From Paludibacter sp. (GTDB lineage Bacteria > Bacteroidota > Bacteroidia > Bacteroidales > Paludibacteraceae), in NCBI GenBank assembly GCA_027450045.1, contig DAIDKM010000005.1:1-63060 (forward strand): a stretch of 63,060 nucleotides of DNA, read 5' to 3'. A model generated the notes under the pieces. That model was not told where the DNA came from and searched no databases. It saw nothing but the letters and a program-made list of their open reading frames with translations. Positions 1-8,876 of the stretch are shown here, one piece after another; the first letter of the stretch is position 1; every line of letters begins with the position of its first letter. The position numbers were made by a program, and so were the translations under genes.

Positions 1-858
1 GAAGTTTTTCGTCGATTACAGATTGCCATTACCATCAAGCTCAACAACCGCAAAATTCTCAGTGGCATCGCACAAATCATTGGAGCTGAAGAAAACATTA
101 CCGACATCACCGTAGCCATTGACAAATTGGACAAAATCGGATTAGCCAATGTCAACGCAGAGTTGGCTACCAAAGGTATTACGCAGACAGCCATTGACCA
201 ACTTCAACCAATACTTTTGCTGCAAGGTAACAATACTGAAAAACTGACACAATTAAAAACAGTCTTAGCTGCGTCTCCAATAGGATTGCAGGGAATAAGC
301 GAGTTGGAAACCATCTTCGAGTGGCTGAAACCGCTTTCGATTCAGAACAATATTGAACTTGATTTAACGCTTGCAAGAGGCTTAAATTATTATACCGGTG
401 CTATCATTGAAGTAAAAGCAAACGATGTTCAGATAGGAAGCATCAGTGGAGGAGGTCGTTATGACAATTTAACCGGCGTTTTTGGTTTAGAAAATATGTC
501 AGGTGTAGGAATCTCTTTCGGCGCCGATCGAATTTATGACGTCTTGCTTCAATTAGATGGGTTTCCCGAAACAATGAACGAAAACACGACTGTTCTTTTC
601 CTTAATTTTGGTTTGCAGGAACAAACGGTGGCACTCACATTATTGAATACAATGCGGCAAGCCGGCATCAATGCGGAAATTTATCCTGAAGCGGCAAAAA
701 TAAAGAAACAGATGAACTACGCAAATCAAAAAAACATCCCTTGGGTAGTTATTCTTGGTGAGAATGAAATCAATCAGGGTGTTGCCACACTAAAAAACAT
801 GCTAAGCGGTGAACAAAGAATAGTTTCTCTGGAACATCTCATCGAACACATTATCTAA
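1..858 (+). CDS. hisS: Histidyl-tRNA synthetase, C-terminal part (5' end outside window)
   Basis: The reading frame is open from base 1, so the gene begins upstream; 285 codons are visible. The class II synthetase histidine motif is seen as ARGLNYYTG, followed by the glycine-rich SGGGRYDNL segment and [10 protein letters not shown] of motif 3. The last ~90 residues (from [10 protein letters not shown]) match the HGTP anticodon-binding domain. The enzyme charges tRNA-His in the cytoplasm. An ATG at 127 lies inside the conserved catalytic domain and is not the true start. The family assignment is firm. Confidence 0.95.
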   Translation, partial: EVFRRLQIAITIKLNNRKILSGIAQIIGAEENITDITVAIDKLDKIGLANVNAELATKGITQTAIDQLQPILLLQGNNTEKLTQLKTVLAASPIGLQGISELETIFEWLKPLSIQNNIELDLTLARGLNYYTGAIIEVKANDVQIGSISGGGRYDNLTGVFGLENMSGVGISFGADRIYDVLLQLDGFPETMNENTTVLFLNFGLQEQTVALTLLNTMRQAGINAEIYPEAAKIKKQMNYANQKNIPWVVILGENEINQGVATLKNMLSGEQRIVSLEHLIEHII

Positions 859-881
859 GTACGCATCTCTGGAAATTATCA

Positions 882-889
882 TATCTTTG
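882..889 (+). promoter_or_regulatory. -7 promoter box (TATCTTTG) for the LysM gene
   Basis: Exact match to the Bacteroidetes -7 consensus TAnnTTTG, 38 bases before the ATG at 928 and just after the hisS stop. No clear -33 TTTG partner is visible. Confidence 0.6.
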
Positions 890-927
890 CAAACACCATA
901 TCGAGCTTATTTAAATCAACATGCAAG

Positions 928-2760
928 ATGAAACACTCTATTCGATTTAGCTCAACCCTTTTGTTGGCATTTTTGCTTTTCTTTTCCGCCACCGCACAGC
1001 AAGAAAATTATCCTGTTATTCAAGAGAATGGCCAACGATATTATCTTTACACGGTGAAACCTCAGGAAGGCCTTTTTGGCGTTGCGCGCAAATTTAATGT
1101 TTCTCAAGCCGACATCTTATCATGCAATCCGTCCATTACAGATGCTTTGCAAATTGGGCAACAGATTAAAATTCCGATCAACGAACAATCAACCGAACTC
1201 AGAAAACATGTTGTCACAAAAAAGCAAACCCTCTATTCTATAGCTTACCTTTATGGCACCACAATAGATGCGATTGTAGCGTTAAACCCACAAGCCGAAA
1301 AGGGAATCCGAGATGGAGAAACTTTGCTCATTCCACCTGCAATTCCGAAAGGGATAGAAGTTCATCCCAGCCCACTTATCAAACAACCGCAAGCCGAACC
1401 TATAAAAAAAGATACCGTAAAACCTATCTCCAAGACCGCTACAAAAACAATAACACACCAGGTTGTTGCAGGAGAAACATTGTATAGTTTAAGCAGAAAA
1501 TATAATGTCACGGTAGATGAAATTCAAGCTGCCAACCCATCCATGAATGGACTTAAAACGGGGACGGTGATTTTGATTCCAACCAACGAAACGGCAATTG
1601 CCACCAAACCAGAGGTACCCGTCAAGCAACCGACAAAAGCCATTGAAAGAGTGATCAACGTTCCTACTCGTTCTCTTCCAAACAAAGGGAAAGTGATTAA
1701 AATCGGCATTTTATTACCTTTCTCACTTGACGGCACGAATGAAGATGCAACCATCGACAAATTTGTTGACTTTTACAGAGGCATCCTGATAGCATTGTTG
1801 AAAGCAAAAAAAGAAGGCATCTCAATCGAATTGCATACATACGATGTGGAAAAAACGAGCAATACGTTACTTCCCTTGCTAACGAAAGAAAGTCCGCTTT
1901 GGCATGTCAATTTTATCATCGGGCCGGCTTATGCCGGTCAAGTGCAAACCATCGCATCATTTGCCAAAACACACAAAATTTACACTATCATCCCATTTTC
2001 TTCCCAAGTTCCGGAGATAGCTTCCAATCCCTATTTGATTCAATTCAATCCGTCTTTAAAATGGCAATGTGAAGAATCTGCGTCACTGTTTGCACAACAA
2101 TTCAGAAGCAAAAATATAATCATTGGCAATCTCAGTACCACAACAGATCCCACAAATATTGGTGTCATGTTTGCGTCATGTTTACGCCAAAAGCTTAATC
2201 AACTGCACATCCCCTACCAAAACGCCATCCTCACCGGCGGAAACGTGCAAAAACTGCAAGCCCAGTTTTCTCACACCAAACCAAATCTTATCGTTTTAGG
2301 AGATGACAATGTGGACAATGTGATCCCATATTTGCGTAATTTAGGCGAACTTGCACGTCGTGATAACTCACTGTCAGTTTATGGATTTCCTGACTGGGAA
2401 CCCGAACAAGGTATTTTTCCCCGACTATATTATTCATCACTTTTTTACGTAAGCAACCAAATGCAACTAAACAAATATGATAACGATTACTCCCAGTGGT
2501 TCCGAACCCGAGTTGCTCCAACAAATAGTATGCGTTACGATTTATTAGGCTACGACCTGGCAAATTACTTTATCAGCGAATGGACTCATGCTGGAGCCGA
2601 TGGAATGATCAGAAATCTACCGTTGTCTCCAAGTGATAATATTCAATCTCAATTCCATTTCCACAAAACAGGTGCAAACGGAGGATGGGCTAATGAAGAG
2701 ATGAATTTACTTTATTACACAACAAATCAAGGAATTGTACGCTTATATCAGACAAAATAA
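928..2760 (+). CDS. LysM repeat protein with periplasmic-binding-like domain
   Basis: 610 residues. An N-terminal signal peptide (hydrophobic LLLAFLLFF, cleavage near ATAQQ) exports it. Three LysM domains follow, at about residues 38-83, 94-137 and 176-219, each with the typical pattern such as GETLYSLSRKYNVTVDEI and ending in an IP pair; LysM domains bind peptidoglycan glycans. After a linker, residues ~258-590 look like a type 1 periplasmic-binding fold (IKIGILLPFSLDG start). Bacteroidetes proteins of this design are usually annotated as LysM-containing amino-acid ABC transporter substrate-binding proteins, but no permease is adjacent, so a wall-anchored binding or envelope-organising role is equally possible. 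The ATG follows a TATCTTTG promoter box. Confidence 0.85.
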   Translation: MKHSIRFSSTLLLAFLLFFSATAQQENYPVIQENGQRYYLYTVKPQEGLFGVARKFNVSQADILSCNPSITDALQIGQQIKIPINEQSTELRKHVVTKKQTLYSIAYLYGTTIDAIVALNPQAEKGIRDGETLLIPPAIPKGIEVHPSPLIKQPQAEPIKKDTVKPISKTATKTITHQVVAGETLYSLSRKYNVTVDEIQAANPSMNGLKTGTVILIPTNETAIATKPEVPVKQPTKAIERVINVPTRSLPNKGKVIKIGILLPFSLDGTNEDATIDKFVDFYRGILIALLKAKKEGISIELHTYDVEKTSNTLLPLLTKESPLWHVNFIIGPAYAGQVQTIASFAKTHKIYTIIPFSSQVPEIASNPYLIQFNPSLKWQCEESASLFAQQFRSKNIIIGNLSTTTDPTNIGVMFASCLRQKLNQLHIPYQNAILTGGNVQKLQAQFSHTKPNLIVLGDDNVDNVIPYLRNLGELARRDNSLSVYGFPDWEPEQGIFPRLYYSSLFYVSNQMQLNKYDNDYSQWFRTRVAPTNSMRYDLLGYDLANYFISEWTHAGADGMIRNLPLSPSDNIQSQFHFHKTGANGGWANEEMNLLYYTTNQGIVRLYQTK

Positions 2761-2837
2761 CCTAAACGAATACCAACGTTGATATTCCAAAAAGGATTCA
2801 ATCCATACTCACTTACCAGCAAATATATTATCGCAAC

Positions 2838-3482
2838 GTGAAATTCAAAGCCAACTATTTACTTCCGCTTGTTCTTGTTTGTTACCTTCTGAGCAAAAGC
2901 ACTTTGTCTGCACAAACACCCTTTCGCCCCTATTTTTTGGTAGGTGGCACATACGGGATAACACTTTCGAGCATCAGTTTTTATCCGCAAATAACTCAAT
3001 CCAATTTATTCGGATACACTGGTGGCATCTCCGGTTGTTTTGTTTCAGAACCGCACTTTGGGCTTCAAGTGGAGGTAAACTATTCGCAACGAGGGTGGAA
3101 AGAGCAAACAGGGCAAAATTTTTATCAACGACAATTGAATTATATAGAAATGCCGATTATGACGCATTTTTTTACGAATGGTAAAGTAGGATGGTTTTTG
3201 AATCTTGGCCCAAAAATTGGTTATCTATTATCGGAAAAACCAATCACGAACCTCACTACCCTGACAAATCCCGAATACACTACTGCTATCTCATCACGAT
3301 TCGATTATGGCATTTGTGCAGGATCAGGCTTCGAACTCCACACACGACTTTTAAATTTTATTCTTGAGGGACGATATAGTTATGGATTGAGCGATATATT
3401 TCCCGACCGAACAAAAGATTATTTTGGAAGCTCAAGTAACCAGGTAATTTCAGTTACATTTGGAATCATGTTTCATCTGTAG
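2838..3482 (+). CDS. PorT-like outer membrane beta-barrel protein
   Basis: 214 residues starting at a GTG codon; a signal peptide ends near STLSAQ. The rest alternates aromatic and polar residues in beta-strand fashion (for example FGLQVEVNYSQRGWK and ILEGRYSYGLSDIF) and ends with a strand finishing in F and L, as outer membrane barrels do. This matches the Bacteroidetes porin/PorT family of small 8-stranded barrels. It lies 77 bases after the LysM gene and may be cotranscribed with it. Its 3' end overlaps the convergent AI-2E gene by 17 bases. Substrate or partner unknown. Confidence 0.8.
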   Translation: MKFKANYLLPLVLVCYLLSKSTLSAQTPFRPYFLVGGTYGITLSSISFYPQITQSNLFGYTGGISGCFVSEPHFGLQVEVNYSQRGWKEQTGQNFYQRQLNYIEMPIMTHFFTNGKVGWFLNLGPKIGYLLSEKPITNLTTLTNPEYTTAISSRFDYGICAGSGFELHTRLLNFILEGRYSYGLSDIFPDRTKDYFGSSSNQVISVTFGIMFHL

Positions 3483-4599
3483 CATCCGGGGAATCCGTGG
3501 TACTTTCAGAAGCTAACACATAACGCTTGTAATAGGAAATCATCAATGTAGTAATTGGCAAAGCAATAATCATGCCAATAATCCCCAACAAAGATCCCCA
3601 GATAGATAGAGAAAGCAAAATCAATGCCGGTTTAAGACCAGTGACTTTCCCCATAATTTTAGGAATCAAATAAATGTTTTGAATGCTCTCCTCGATCAGC
3701 ACCACGATCAACAGACCAAGAAGAAGGAGCGAGAAGCTTTGCCCTGTTTCAACAGACTTCAACCCCAGTAATACCACTACCGGAATATATCCAAACCATT
3801 GCATATAAGGTATCATATTGAGAAGGCCGATAAACAAACCCATAATGATTGCTAAAGGTAACCCAAGCACTGAAAACCCGATAGCACATATAACGCCAAC
3901 TGAAGAGGCCACCAACGCTTGCCCACGAAAATAACGATTCATGCCTTGCGTTAAATCGTCAAACAAACCTTCAAAAAAAGGTCGATAATGTTGCGGAATC
4001 ATTTTGCTCCAACCATTTGTAATCCTTTCATAATCAATTAATATAAAGATTACGTACAAGAAAATAACAAATACGACGATCAAGCTCAATAAAAATTGTA
4101 ACGTACCTGATAGGAAATTGATAAAATGCGGTTGCATTTTACTGAAAGTTTCCATAAACGTGTTGCTACTCAACAATTTTTCCAATTCTTGATACGAAAA
4201 ATGCGATTGAAGATAGATTTGCCACGTTTCGGGTAGAAATGTCAAATGCCATTCCTGTGATTGCGGATCGACTAAATAACGTTGTATAAGATCGCCAGCA
4301 TGTTGCACTTCTTGCGATACAGGATTGATGAGTAAAAAGATTATTCCGGCAAAAACGGCAAACAACACGGACAATGTTACAAACACTGACAATGAACGAT
4401 TCCGTAATCGCAAGCGATGCTGAAAAAAATCCACCAATGGATTAATCATGTATGCCAAAAGCCATCCAACAAAGAAAGGCAATAGCACACTACTCAATCT
4501 TTTCAGAAGAAAATATACCACCACCAAAATAGCCAAACCCAATACTAAACGAACTACACGGTCGAAAGTAAATGGTTTACGAATATATCCCGGCATCAT
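3466..4599 (-). CDS. AI-2E family transporter (YdiK/PerM-like membrane protein)
   Basis: 377 residues with about seven to eight hydrophobic segments and a long soluble stretch between TM segments 3 and 4, as in PF01594. The hallmark near the C-terminal half is seen as LLNMIPYMQWFGYIPVVV, equivalent to the family's LLNxIPYxG motif. The family includes the autoinducer-2 exporter TqsA and Na+(Li+)/H+ antiporters, so the substrate cannot be read from sequence. Two ATG codons are adjacent at the start (MMPGY). It has its own promoter box at 4675-4682. Confidence 0.88.
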   Translation of the reverse strand: MMPGYIRKPFTFDRVVRLVLGLAILVVVYFLLKRLSSVLLPFFVGWLLAYMINPLVDFFQHRLRLRNRSLSVFVTLSVLFAVFAGIIFLLINPVSQEVQHAGDLIQRYLVDPQSQEWHLTFLPETWQIYLQSHFSYQELEKLLSSNTFMETFSKMQPHFINFLSGTLQFLLSLIVVFVIFLYVIFILIDYERITNGWSKMIPQHYRPFFEGLFDDLTQGMNRYFRGQALVASSVGVICAIGFSVLGLPLAIIMGLFIGLLNMIPYMQWFGYIPVVVLLGLKSVETGQSFSLLLLGLLIVVLIEESIQNIYLIPKIMGKVTGLKPALILLSLSIWGSLLGIIGMIIALPITTLMISYYKRYVLASESTTDSPDATDET

Positions 4600-4674
4600 A
4601 CGTATTGATATTTAAGAATTAGCTTCATTCGATTATTCTATAAATCTATTTATAAATAGAATAAAACGCACTTG

Positions 4675-4682
4675 CAAAGATA
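4675..4682 (-). promoter_or_regulatory. -7 promoter box (TATCTTTG) for the AI-2E gene
   Basis: Read on the minus strand this is an exact TAnnTTTG match about 76 bases before the start codon, in the gap between this gene and recO. Confidence 0.55.
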
Positions 4683-4688
4683 AGAATA

Positions 4689-5417
4689 TCACGCATCAAA
4701 CAGCTCTGATAAAACAGCTAAAGAGTGAATTGAACCAAATTCAGGTAAGTGAATGCGATAATAATGCAATATTTGTTCCAAAATCAACACACGTTCTTGT
4801 CGTGAAAATTCAAACAAGTGCATGTTAGCGTAATCCATACGCATCAATTTTTGGAACAATTGGCTTTCTGTCGGATTCAGAAATGACGTATGCTGTGGTT
4901 TTGAAGGAGTAAATACGCCATTCACCATATCGAAAAAGGCAATTGAGAAAATAGACTCTAAATTCGGATAAAAGCCTAAGAATCTCGTCATTTGCAGCAA
5001 AAACACCAAATGAAAATTAGCAAATCCTGTTTCTGCATGGCTTAGTGTGGCGATTGAATTCTCCAAAAACGTATATAAAGCTCTGTCAACTTGTGCTTCA
5101 CGAAAAATACGATACAGACACTCTGCGATGAAAAACGCCAACGCACTTTTAACGGGATGGGTTGCCAGAAACGTGATTGTTGGATACGATTTTGCTTCGA
5201 TAACCCTATGGAGTTCTCGACCAGGGAGAATTTCCAATTCCAGCTCCAATAAGCTCAATGGTTCCATCAACGCACGTTTAATGCCTGCTTTAGAACCTTT
5301 TGTGCCATACACCATGCAATCAATCCGTCCCTTTTCAGCAGTGTAGAATGCAATAATCGAGGAGCGATCACCATAAGGAAGCCGATGCAACACAACGGCA
5401 GCTGTTTTTATATACAT
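4689..5417 (-). CDS. recO: DNA repair protein RecO
   Basis: 242 residues, the usual RecO length. The N-terminal ~80 residues form the OB-fold (MYIKTAAVVLHRLPYGDRSS, then a YGTKGSKAG loop), followed by the helical RecO_C part with FFIAECLYRIFREA. RecO anneals ssDNA and loads RecA on SSB-coated DNA with RecR in the RecF pathway. The zinc-binding cysteines of some RecO proteins are not seen, which is normal for Bacteroidetes versions. The start is preceded at 5453-5460 by a promoter box. The window also carries recN and recQ of the same repair pathway, but unlinked. Confidence 0.92.
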   Translation of the reverse strand: MYIKTAAVVLHRLPYGDRSSIIAFYTAEKGRIDCMVYGTKGSKAGIKRALMEPLSLLELELEILPGRELHRVIEAKSYPTITFLATHPVKSALAFFIAECLYRIFREAQVDRALYTFLENSIATLSHAETGFANFHLVFLLQMTRFLGFYPNLESIFSIAFFDMVNGVFTPSKPQHTSFLNPTESQLFQKLMRMDYANMHLFEFSRQERVLILEQILHYYRIHLPEFGSIHSLAVLSELFDA

Positions 5418-5452
5418 GAATTCATTCCCTTTTCAAAAAGAAAAACATGCAC

Positions 5453-5460
5453 CAAAGGTA
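5453..5460 (-). promoter_or_regulatory. -7 promoter box (TACCTTTG) for recO
   Basis: TAnnTTTG match on the minus strand, 35 bases before the recO ATG. The rest of the 5418-5783 gap holds the divergent promoter at 5748 and no convincing gene. Confidence 0.55.
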
Positions 5461-5747
5461 AATAAAAATGCACAAACAACTTCCTTCATGTGAACTTTGG
5501 CATAGATAATCATTGCTTTGATAAATTCCATATCCAAGTTGATATTTGTAACGACAAAACGACTGTTTTCTGCATAAACGAGATAAGAAAAAGAATGACA
5601 ACATTATACATACTATTTGCAAAGCTGGCATTACTTATCATGAGCTGAAACTCATCGCATTTTTTGTGGCTAAAATGAAATTGTCTAAAACGACTTGAAT
5701 ATGTGAAATAAATTCTGCTTATTTTTCTATTATGCCATGATTTTATT

Positions 5748-5755
5748 TATCTTTG
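5748..5755 (+). promoter_or_regulatory. -7 promoter box (TATCTTTG) for the DUF5687/ABC pair
   Basis: Exact TAnnTTTG match 28 bases before the ATG at 5784. Confidence 0.6.
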
Positions 5756-5783
5756 CCTTTCCAAAAGATGTAAAAATACAGTT

Positions 5784-7262
5784 ATGTTGATTCTTGATTT
5801 AATAAAACAGGAGTGGAAGAAAAGCACCCGATCACGCGGGTTCTACAAAAATGTAGTGGCAAACTTGTTTCTGGGCATCTTTGCTTTGTATATCATTATC
5901 GTATTCCTATTTTTGGGATTCTCTTTGAACTCGATGCTCGAGAAAACGCATACTTCGCTCACTCCGATGGAAATGGTTAACGGGGCAATGCTCTACCTGA
6001 TATTGGGTGCACTGACCATTCGTTTCATCATGCAGCAACTCAATACATTTAACCTGCCTCTTTATCAAACACTCCCCATAAAACGTTCCGCCCTGGTTAA
6101 TTTCCTCCTGTTGAAACCAATATTCGCTCCTATCAATTACTTTACATTGTTAGTAGTTCTGCCATTTGCGATAAAGTCAGTAGCCGGATATTACAGCGGA
6201 ATCATTGCTTTACGGTTTGTACTGAGTTTTGTTTTTATCATCTGGTTCGATTCGTTGACAGCATCGTATCTTAAACGTAAATTTGGATCAAGCCTGTTGG
6301 CATTTTTGGCAATACTAATTGTTCTGGCAAGTATCGCAGCATTAGAATACTTCAAGCTATTTTCCCTTTTTGCTGCTTCCAAAGTGGTTTTTGGATTTAT
6401 CATACTAAATCCCTTCGGACTGCTTATCCCGCTGGCTGCTGTACTATTGGCTTTCGGGTTGAACAAAGGCTTTTTTTCTCAAAACTATTACCCTGAGAGA
6501 TTTAATCAAAAATTAAAAGGAGCAAAGGTTTCGACAGCCGACTTCTCCTTTTTAAATCGCTTCGGCATCATCGGCGAACTGATCTCACTTCAAATAAAAC
6601 TCATGTTGAGACATAAACGAACGAGGACAATACTTTTAACATCAGCTGTTTTTCTATTCTACGGGCTACTTTTCTACACTCATCATTACAATGGAGACGG
6701 AATGCTCTTTTTCATCGCTGTGTTTATGACCGGCATCCTGATGTTAATGTACGGACAATGGGCTATAAGCTGGGATAGCAATCATTTCGATAGCTTGATG
6801 ACAAAAAATATTCCTGTCCGTTCTTATGTAACTGCCAATTACTATTTGATGATAGCCTTCAACATACTTTGTTTTGTATTGACAACACCCTATTTTCTTT
6901 TCGGATCGAAGATTATCTACATGCACATAGCCGCTTTCTTTTTCAACTCGGGAGTCAATATTTTTCTGCTGCTGTTTTTCTCAACTTTCAATACAAAACG
7001 AGTGGACTTATCGCGCTCGTCGGCTATGAATTATCAGGGAACTACTTATAAAAGTTTTCTGATTGTGCTTCCCATCATGTTTCTCCCCATGTTGTTAGTC
7101 AGTATCCTGTCATGGGTTGCCTCCTTATCTGTAGCATTATGGACAGTTTCGTTATTGGGGCTGACCGGCATTTTACTACGTAAACCACTGATTAATATTT
7201 GCATAAATCAGTTTAACAGTCGGAAATACAAATTAGCCGAAGGCTTCCGTGAACAAGAATAA
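5784..7262 (+). CDS. DUF5687 family membrane protein (ABC transporter permease-like)
   Basis: 492 residues with roughly ten to twelve hydrophobic helices, for example around residues 25-50, 65-85, 105-135 and 140-190. It opens with ILDLIKQEWKKSTRS, typical of the Bacteroidetes DUF5687 family. It is followed 102 bases later by an ABC ATPase, so the pair most likely forms an ABC-2 type exporter with this as the membrane part. The transported substrate is unknown and nothing nearby suggests one. Confidence 0.8.
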   Translation: MLILDLIKQEWKKSTRSRGFYKNVVANLFLGIFALYIIIVFLFLGFSLNSMLEKTHTSLTPMEMVNGAMLYLILGALTIRFIMQQLNTFNLPLYQTLPIKRSALVNFLLLKPIFAPINYFTLLVVLPFAIKSVAGYYSGIIALRFVLSFVFIIWFDSLTASYLKRKFGSSLLAFLAILIVLASIAALEYFKLFSLFAASKVVFGFIILNPFGLLIPLAAVLLAFGLNKGFFSQNYYPERFNQKLKGAKVSTADFSFLNRFGIIGELISLQIKLMLRHKRTRTILLTSAVFLFYGLLFYTHHYNGDGMLFFIAVFMTGILMLMYGQWAISWDSNHFDSLMTKNIPVRSYVTANYYLMIAFNILCFVLTTPYFLFGSKIIYMHIAAFFFNSGVNIFLLLFFSTFNTKRVDLSRSSAMNYQGTTYKSFLIVLPIMFLPMLLVSILSWVASLSVALWTVSLLGLTGILLRKPLINICINQFNSRKYKLAEGFREQE

Positions 7263-7364
7263 CCAAACCAAACATTTGATAAAATAAGCATTTTCAAAAG
7301 CAGAAGACAAAAAGCGTCACTCACATTTTTTCTTTACATTTTCAACATTACACATCTTACGCTC

Positions 7365-8060
7365 ATGATTGAAGTATCCAACCTCCAAAAAACATACAAC
7401 GGTATCACCGTGTTGAACATTCCGCAACTAACCATTCCTCAAGGCGAAAGTTTTGGTTTAGTAGGCAATAACGGAGCGGGAAAAACAACCTTCTTCCGCT
7501 TGATTCTCGATCTGATTGAAGCAACATCAGGAGAAGTGAAAATAAATGGACAAAAGGTGGCGCGCAATGACGATTGGAAAGCTTTTACAGGCTCGTTTCT
7601 CGATGAAGGATTTCTCATCGATTTTCTTACCACGGGAGAATATTTCAACTTTGTGGGGAAACTATACAATAAATCGGAAGGCGACATAGCACTCTTTATG
7701 GAGTCAATGCAGGATTTTTTCAATGGCGAAATTTTGGGAACCAAAAAGATGATTCGCGACTTCTCAAAAGGGAACCAAAAGAAGATCGGCATTGCTGCGG
7801 CGTTACTTGGAGAACCGAAACTATTAATTCTCGACGAACCTTTCACTGCTCTTGATCCTTCATCGCAAATCCGCCTGAAACGCTTACTCAACGACCTGCA
7901 AGCGGCATCACAAATTACCATGCTCATATCGAGTCACGATTTGAATCACATCACCGAAGTATGTAAACGCATTGTGGTACTCGAAAAAGGAGATATGGTG
8001 AAAGACCTTCAAACCAACACCGACACCCTGAAAGAATTAGAAGCCTACTTTGCCGTTTAA
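7365..8060 (+). CDS. ABC transporter ATP-binding protein
   Basis: 231 residues, a single nucleotide-binding domain. Walker A is GNNGAGKTT (about residues 34-42), the signature is the variant FSKGNQKKIG in place of LSGGQ, Walker B is LLILDEPF, and the switch histidine is in SSHDLNH. The SKG-type signature is common in NatA/CcmA-like exporters. It very likely energises the DUF5687 permease encoded just upstream. Start ATG with the typical opening MIEVSNLQKTY. Confidence 0.9.
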   Translation: MIEVSNLQKTYNGITVLNIPQLTIPQGESFGLVGNNGAGKTTFFRLILDLIEATSGEVKINGQKVARNDDWKAFTGSFLDEGFLIDFLTTGEYFNFVGKLYNKSEGDIALFMESMQDFFNGEILGTKKMIRDFSKGNQKKIGIAAALLGEPKLLILDEPFTALDPSSQIRLKRLLNDLQAASQITMLISSHDLNHITEVCKRIVVLEKGDMVKDLQTNTDTLKELEAYFAV

Positions 8061-8139
8061 TCGTAGCATGTGACAATAAGAAAGGGAAACAATTCAAGGT
8101 TGAAAAAATAATGGCTGCCTCATCGCAGTTTTATACACA

Positions 8140-8715
8140 ATGGAGAAAATAAGATGTCCGTGGGCAAGCAATAATGAGTGGAATAAAATATACCACGATA
8201 CCGAATGGGGAGTGCCTCTTCATGATGATGCAAAACTATTTGAGTTTTTGATTTTAGATGCTTTTCAGGCCGGATTGAGCTGGATAACCATCTTAAAAAA
8301 ACGCGATAATTTCAGAAAAGCCTTTGATAATTTCGATGCCAGCATCATTGCCAATTATTCCGAAGATAAACTTCAAGCATTGATTCAGGATAGTGGAATT
8401 ATCAGAAACCAAATGAAAATAAGAGCTGCGGTTAGCAACGCGCAAGCATTTTTGCGATTGCAAAAAGAGTATGGCAGTTTTGACAAATACATCTGGCAGT
8501 TCACAAACCATCAAACCATTACCAATCATTGGCTCGATCATACTAATGTACCCGCCAGCACAAAAGAATCCGATGCAATGAGCAAATCACTCAAGAAAAA
8601 CGGATTCAAGTTTGTGGGTACTACCATTTGCTATGCTTTTATGCAAGCCGCCGGCATGATTAATGATCACACAATAAGCTGTTTCAGATACCATGAAGTT
8701 CAAGGACACGAATAA
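8140..8715 (+). CDS. tag: DNA-3-methyladenine glycosylase I
   Basis: 191 residues, full length for the family. Conserved features are CPWASNN at the N-terminus (zinc-ligand Cys), YHDTEWGVP, then FQAGLSWITIL with the helix-hairpin-helix core, and C-terminal FVGTTICYAFMQAAGMINDH, which carries the second set of zinc ligands (His and Cys). It removes 3-methyladenine from alkylated DNA as the first step of base excision repair. It stands alone after the ABC pair and is followed by a strong terminator. Confidence 0.95.
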   Translation: MEKIRCPWASNNEWNKIYHDTEWGVPLHDDAKLFEFLILDAFQAGLSWITILKKRDNFRKAFDNFDASIIANYSEDKLQALIQDSGIIRNQMKIRAAVSNAQAFLRLQKEYGSFDKYIWQFTNHQTITNHWLDHTNVPASTKESDAMSKSLKKNGFKFVGTTICYAFMQAAGMINDHTISCFRYHEVQGHE

Positions 8716-8792
8716 TAACGTAATACAGCATCTTACCTCTGATAAGACTTTTCTAACAGATTCAAACTACAAAGAAAAACGCAATGCAAAGC

Positions 8793-8831
8793 AAAAACGC
8801 CATCAACAATCAGTTTGTCGATGGCGTTTTT
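8793..8831. terminator. Bidirectional rho-independent terminator
   Basis: A 12-bp stem (AAAAACGCCATC at 8793-8804 with GATGGCGTTTTT at 8820-8831) plus an inner ACAA/TTGT pair. It has a T run on both strands and sits between the convergent tag and MFS genes. Confidence 0.85.
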
Positions 8832-8876
8832 GGTAGTAGAGTGAAGCATTCACTATCTCCACCTAACACATATTCA

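Noticed and set aside
5422-5631. 69-codon frame upstream of recO
   Set aside because: It covers the recO promoter box and has a Cys- and Phe-rich composition typical of chance frames in AT-rich gaps.
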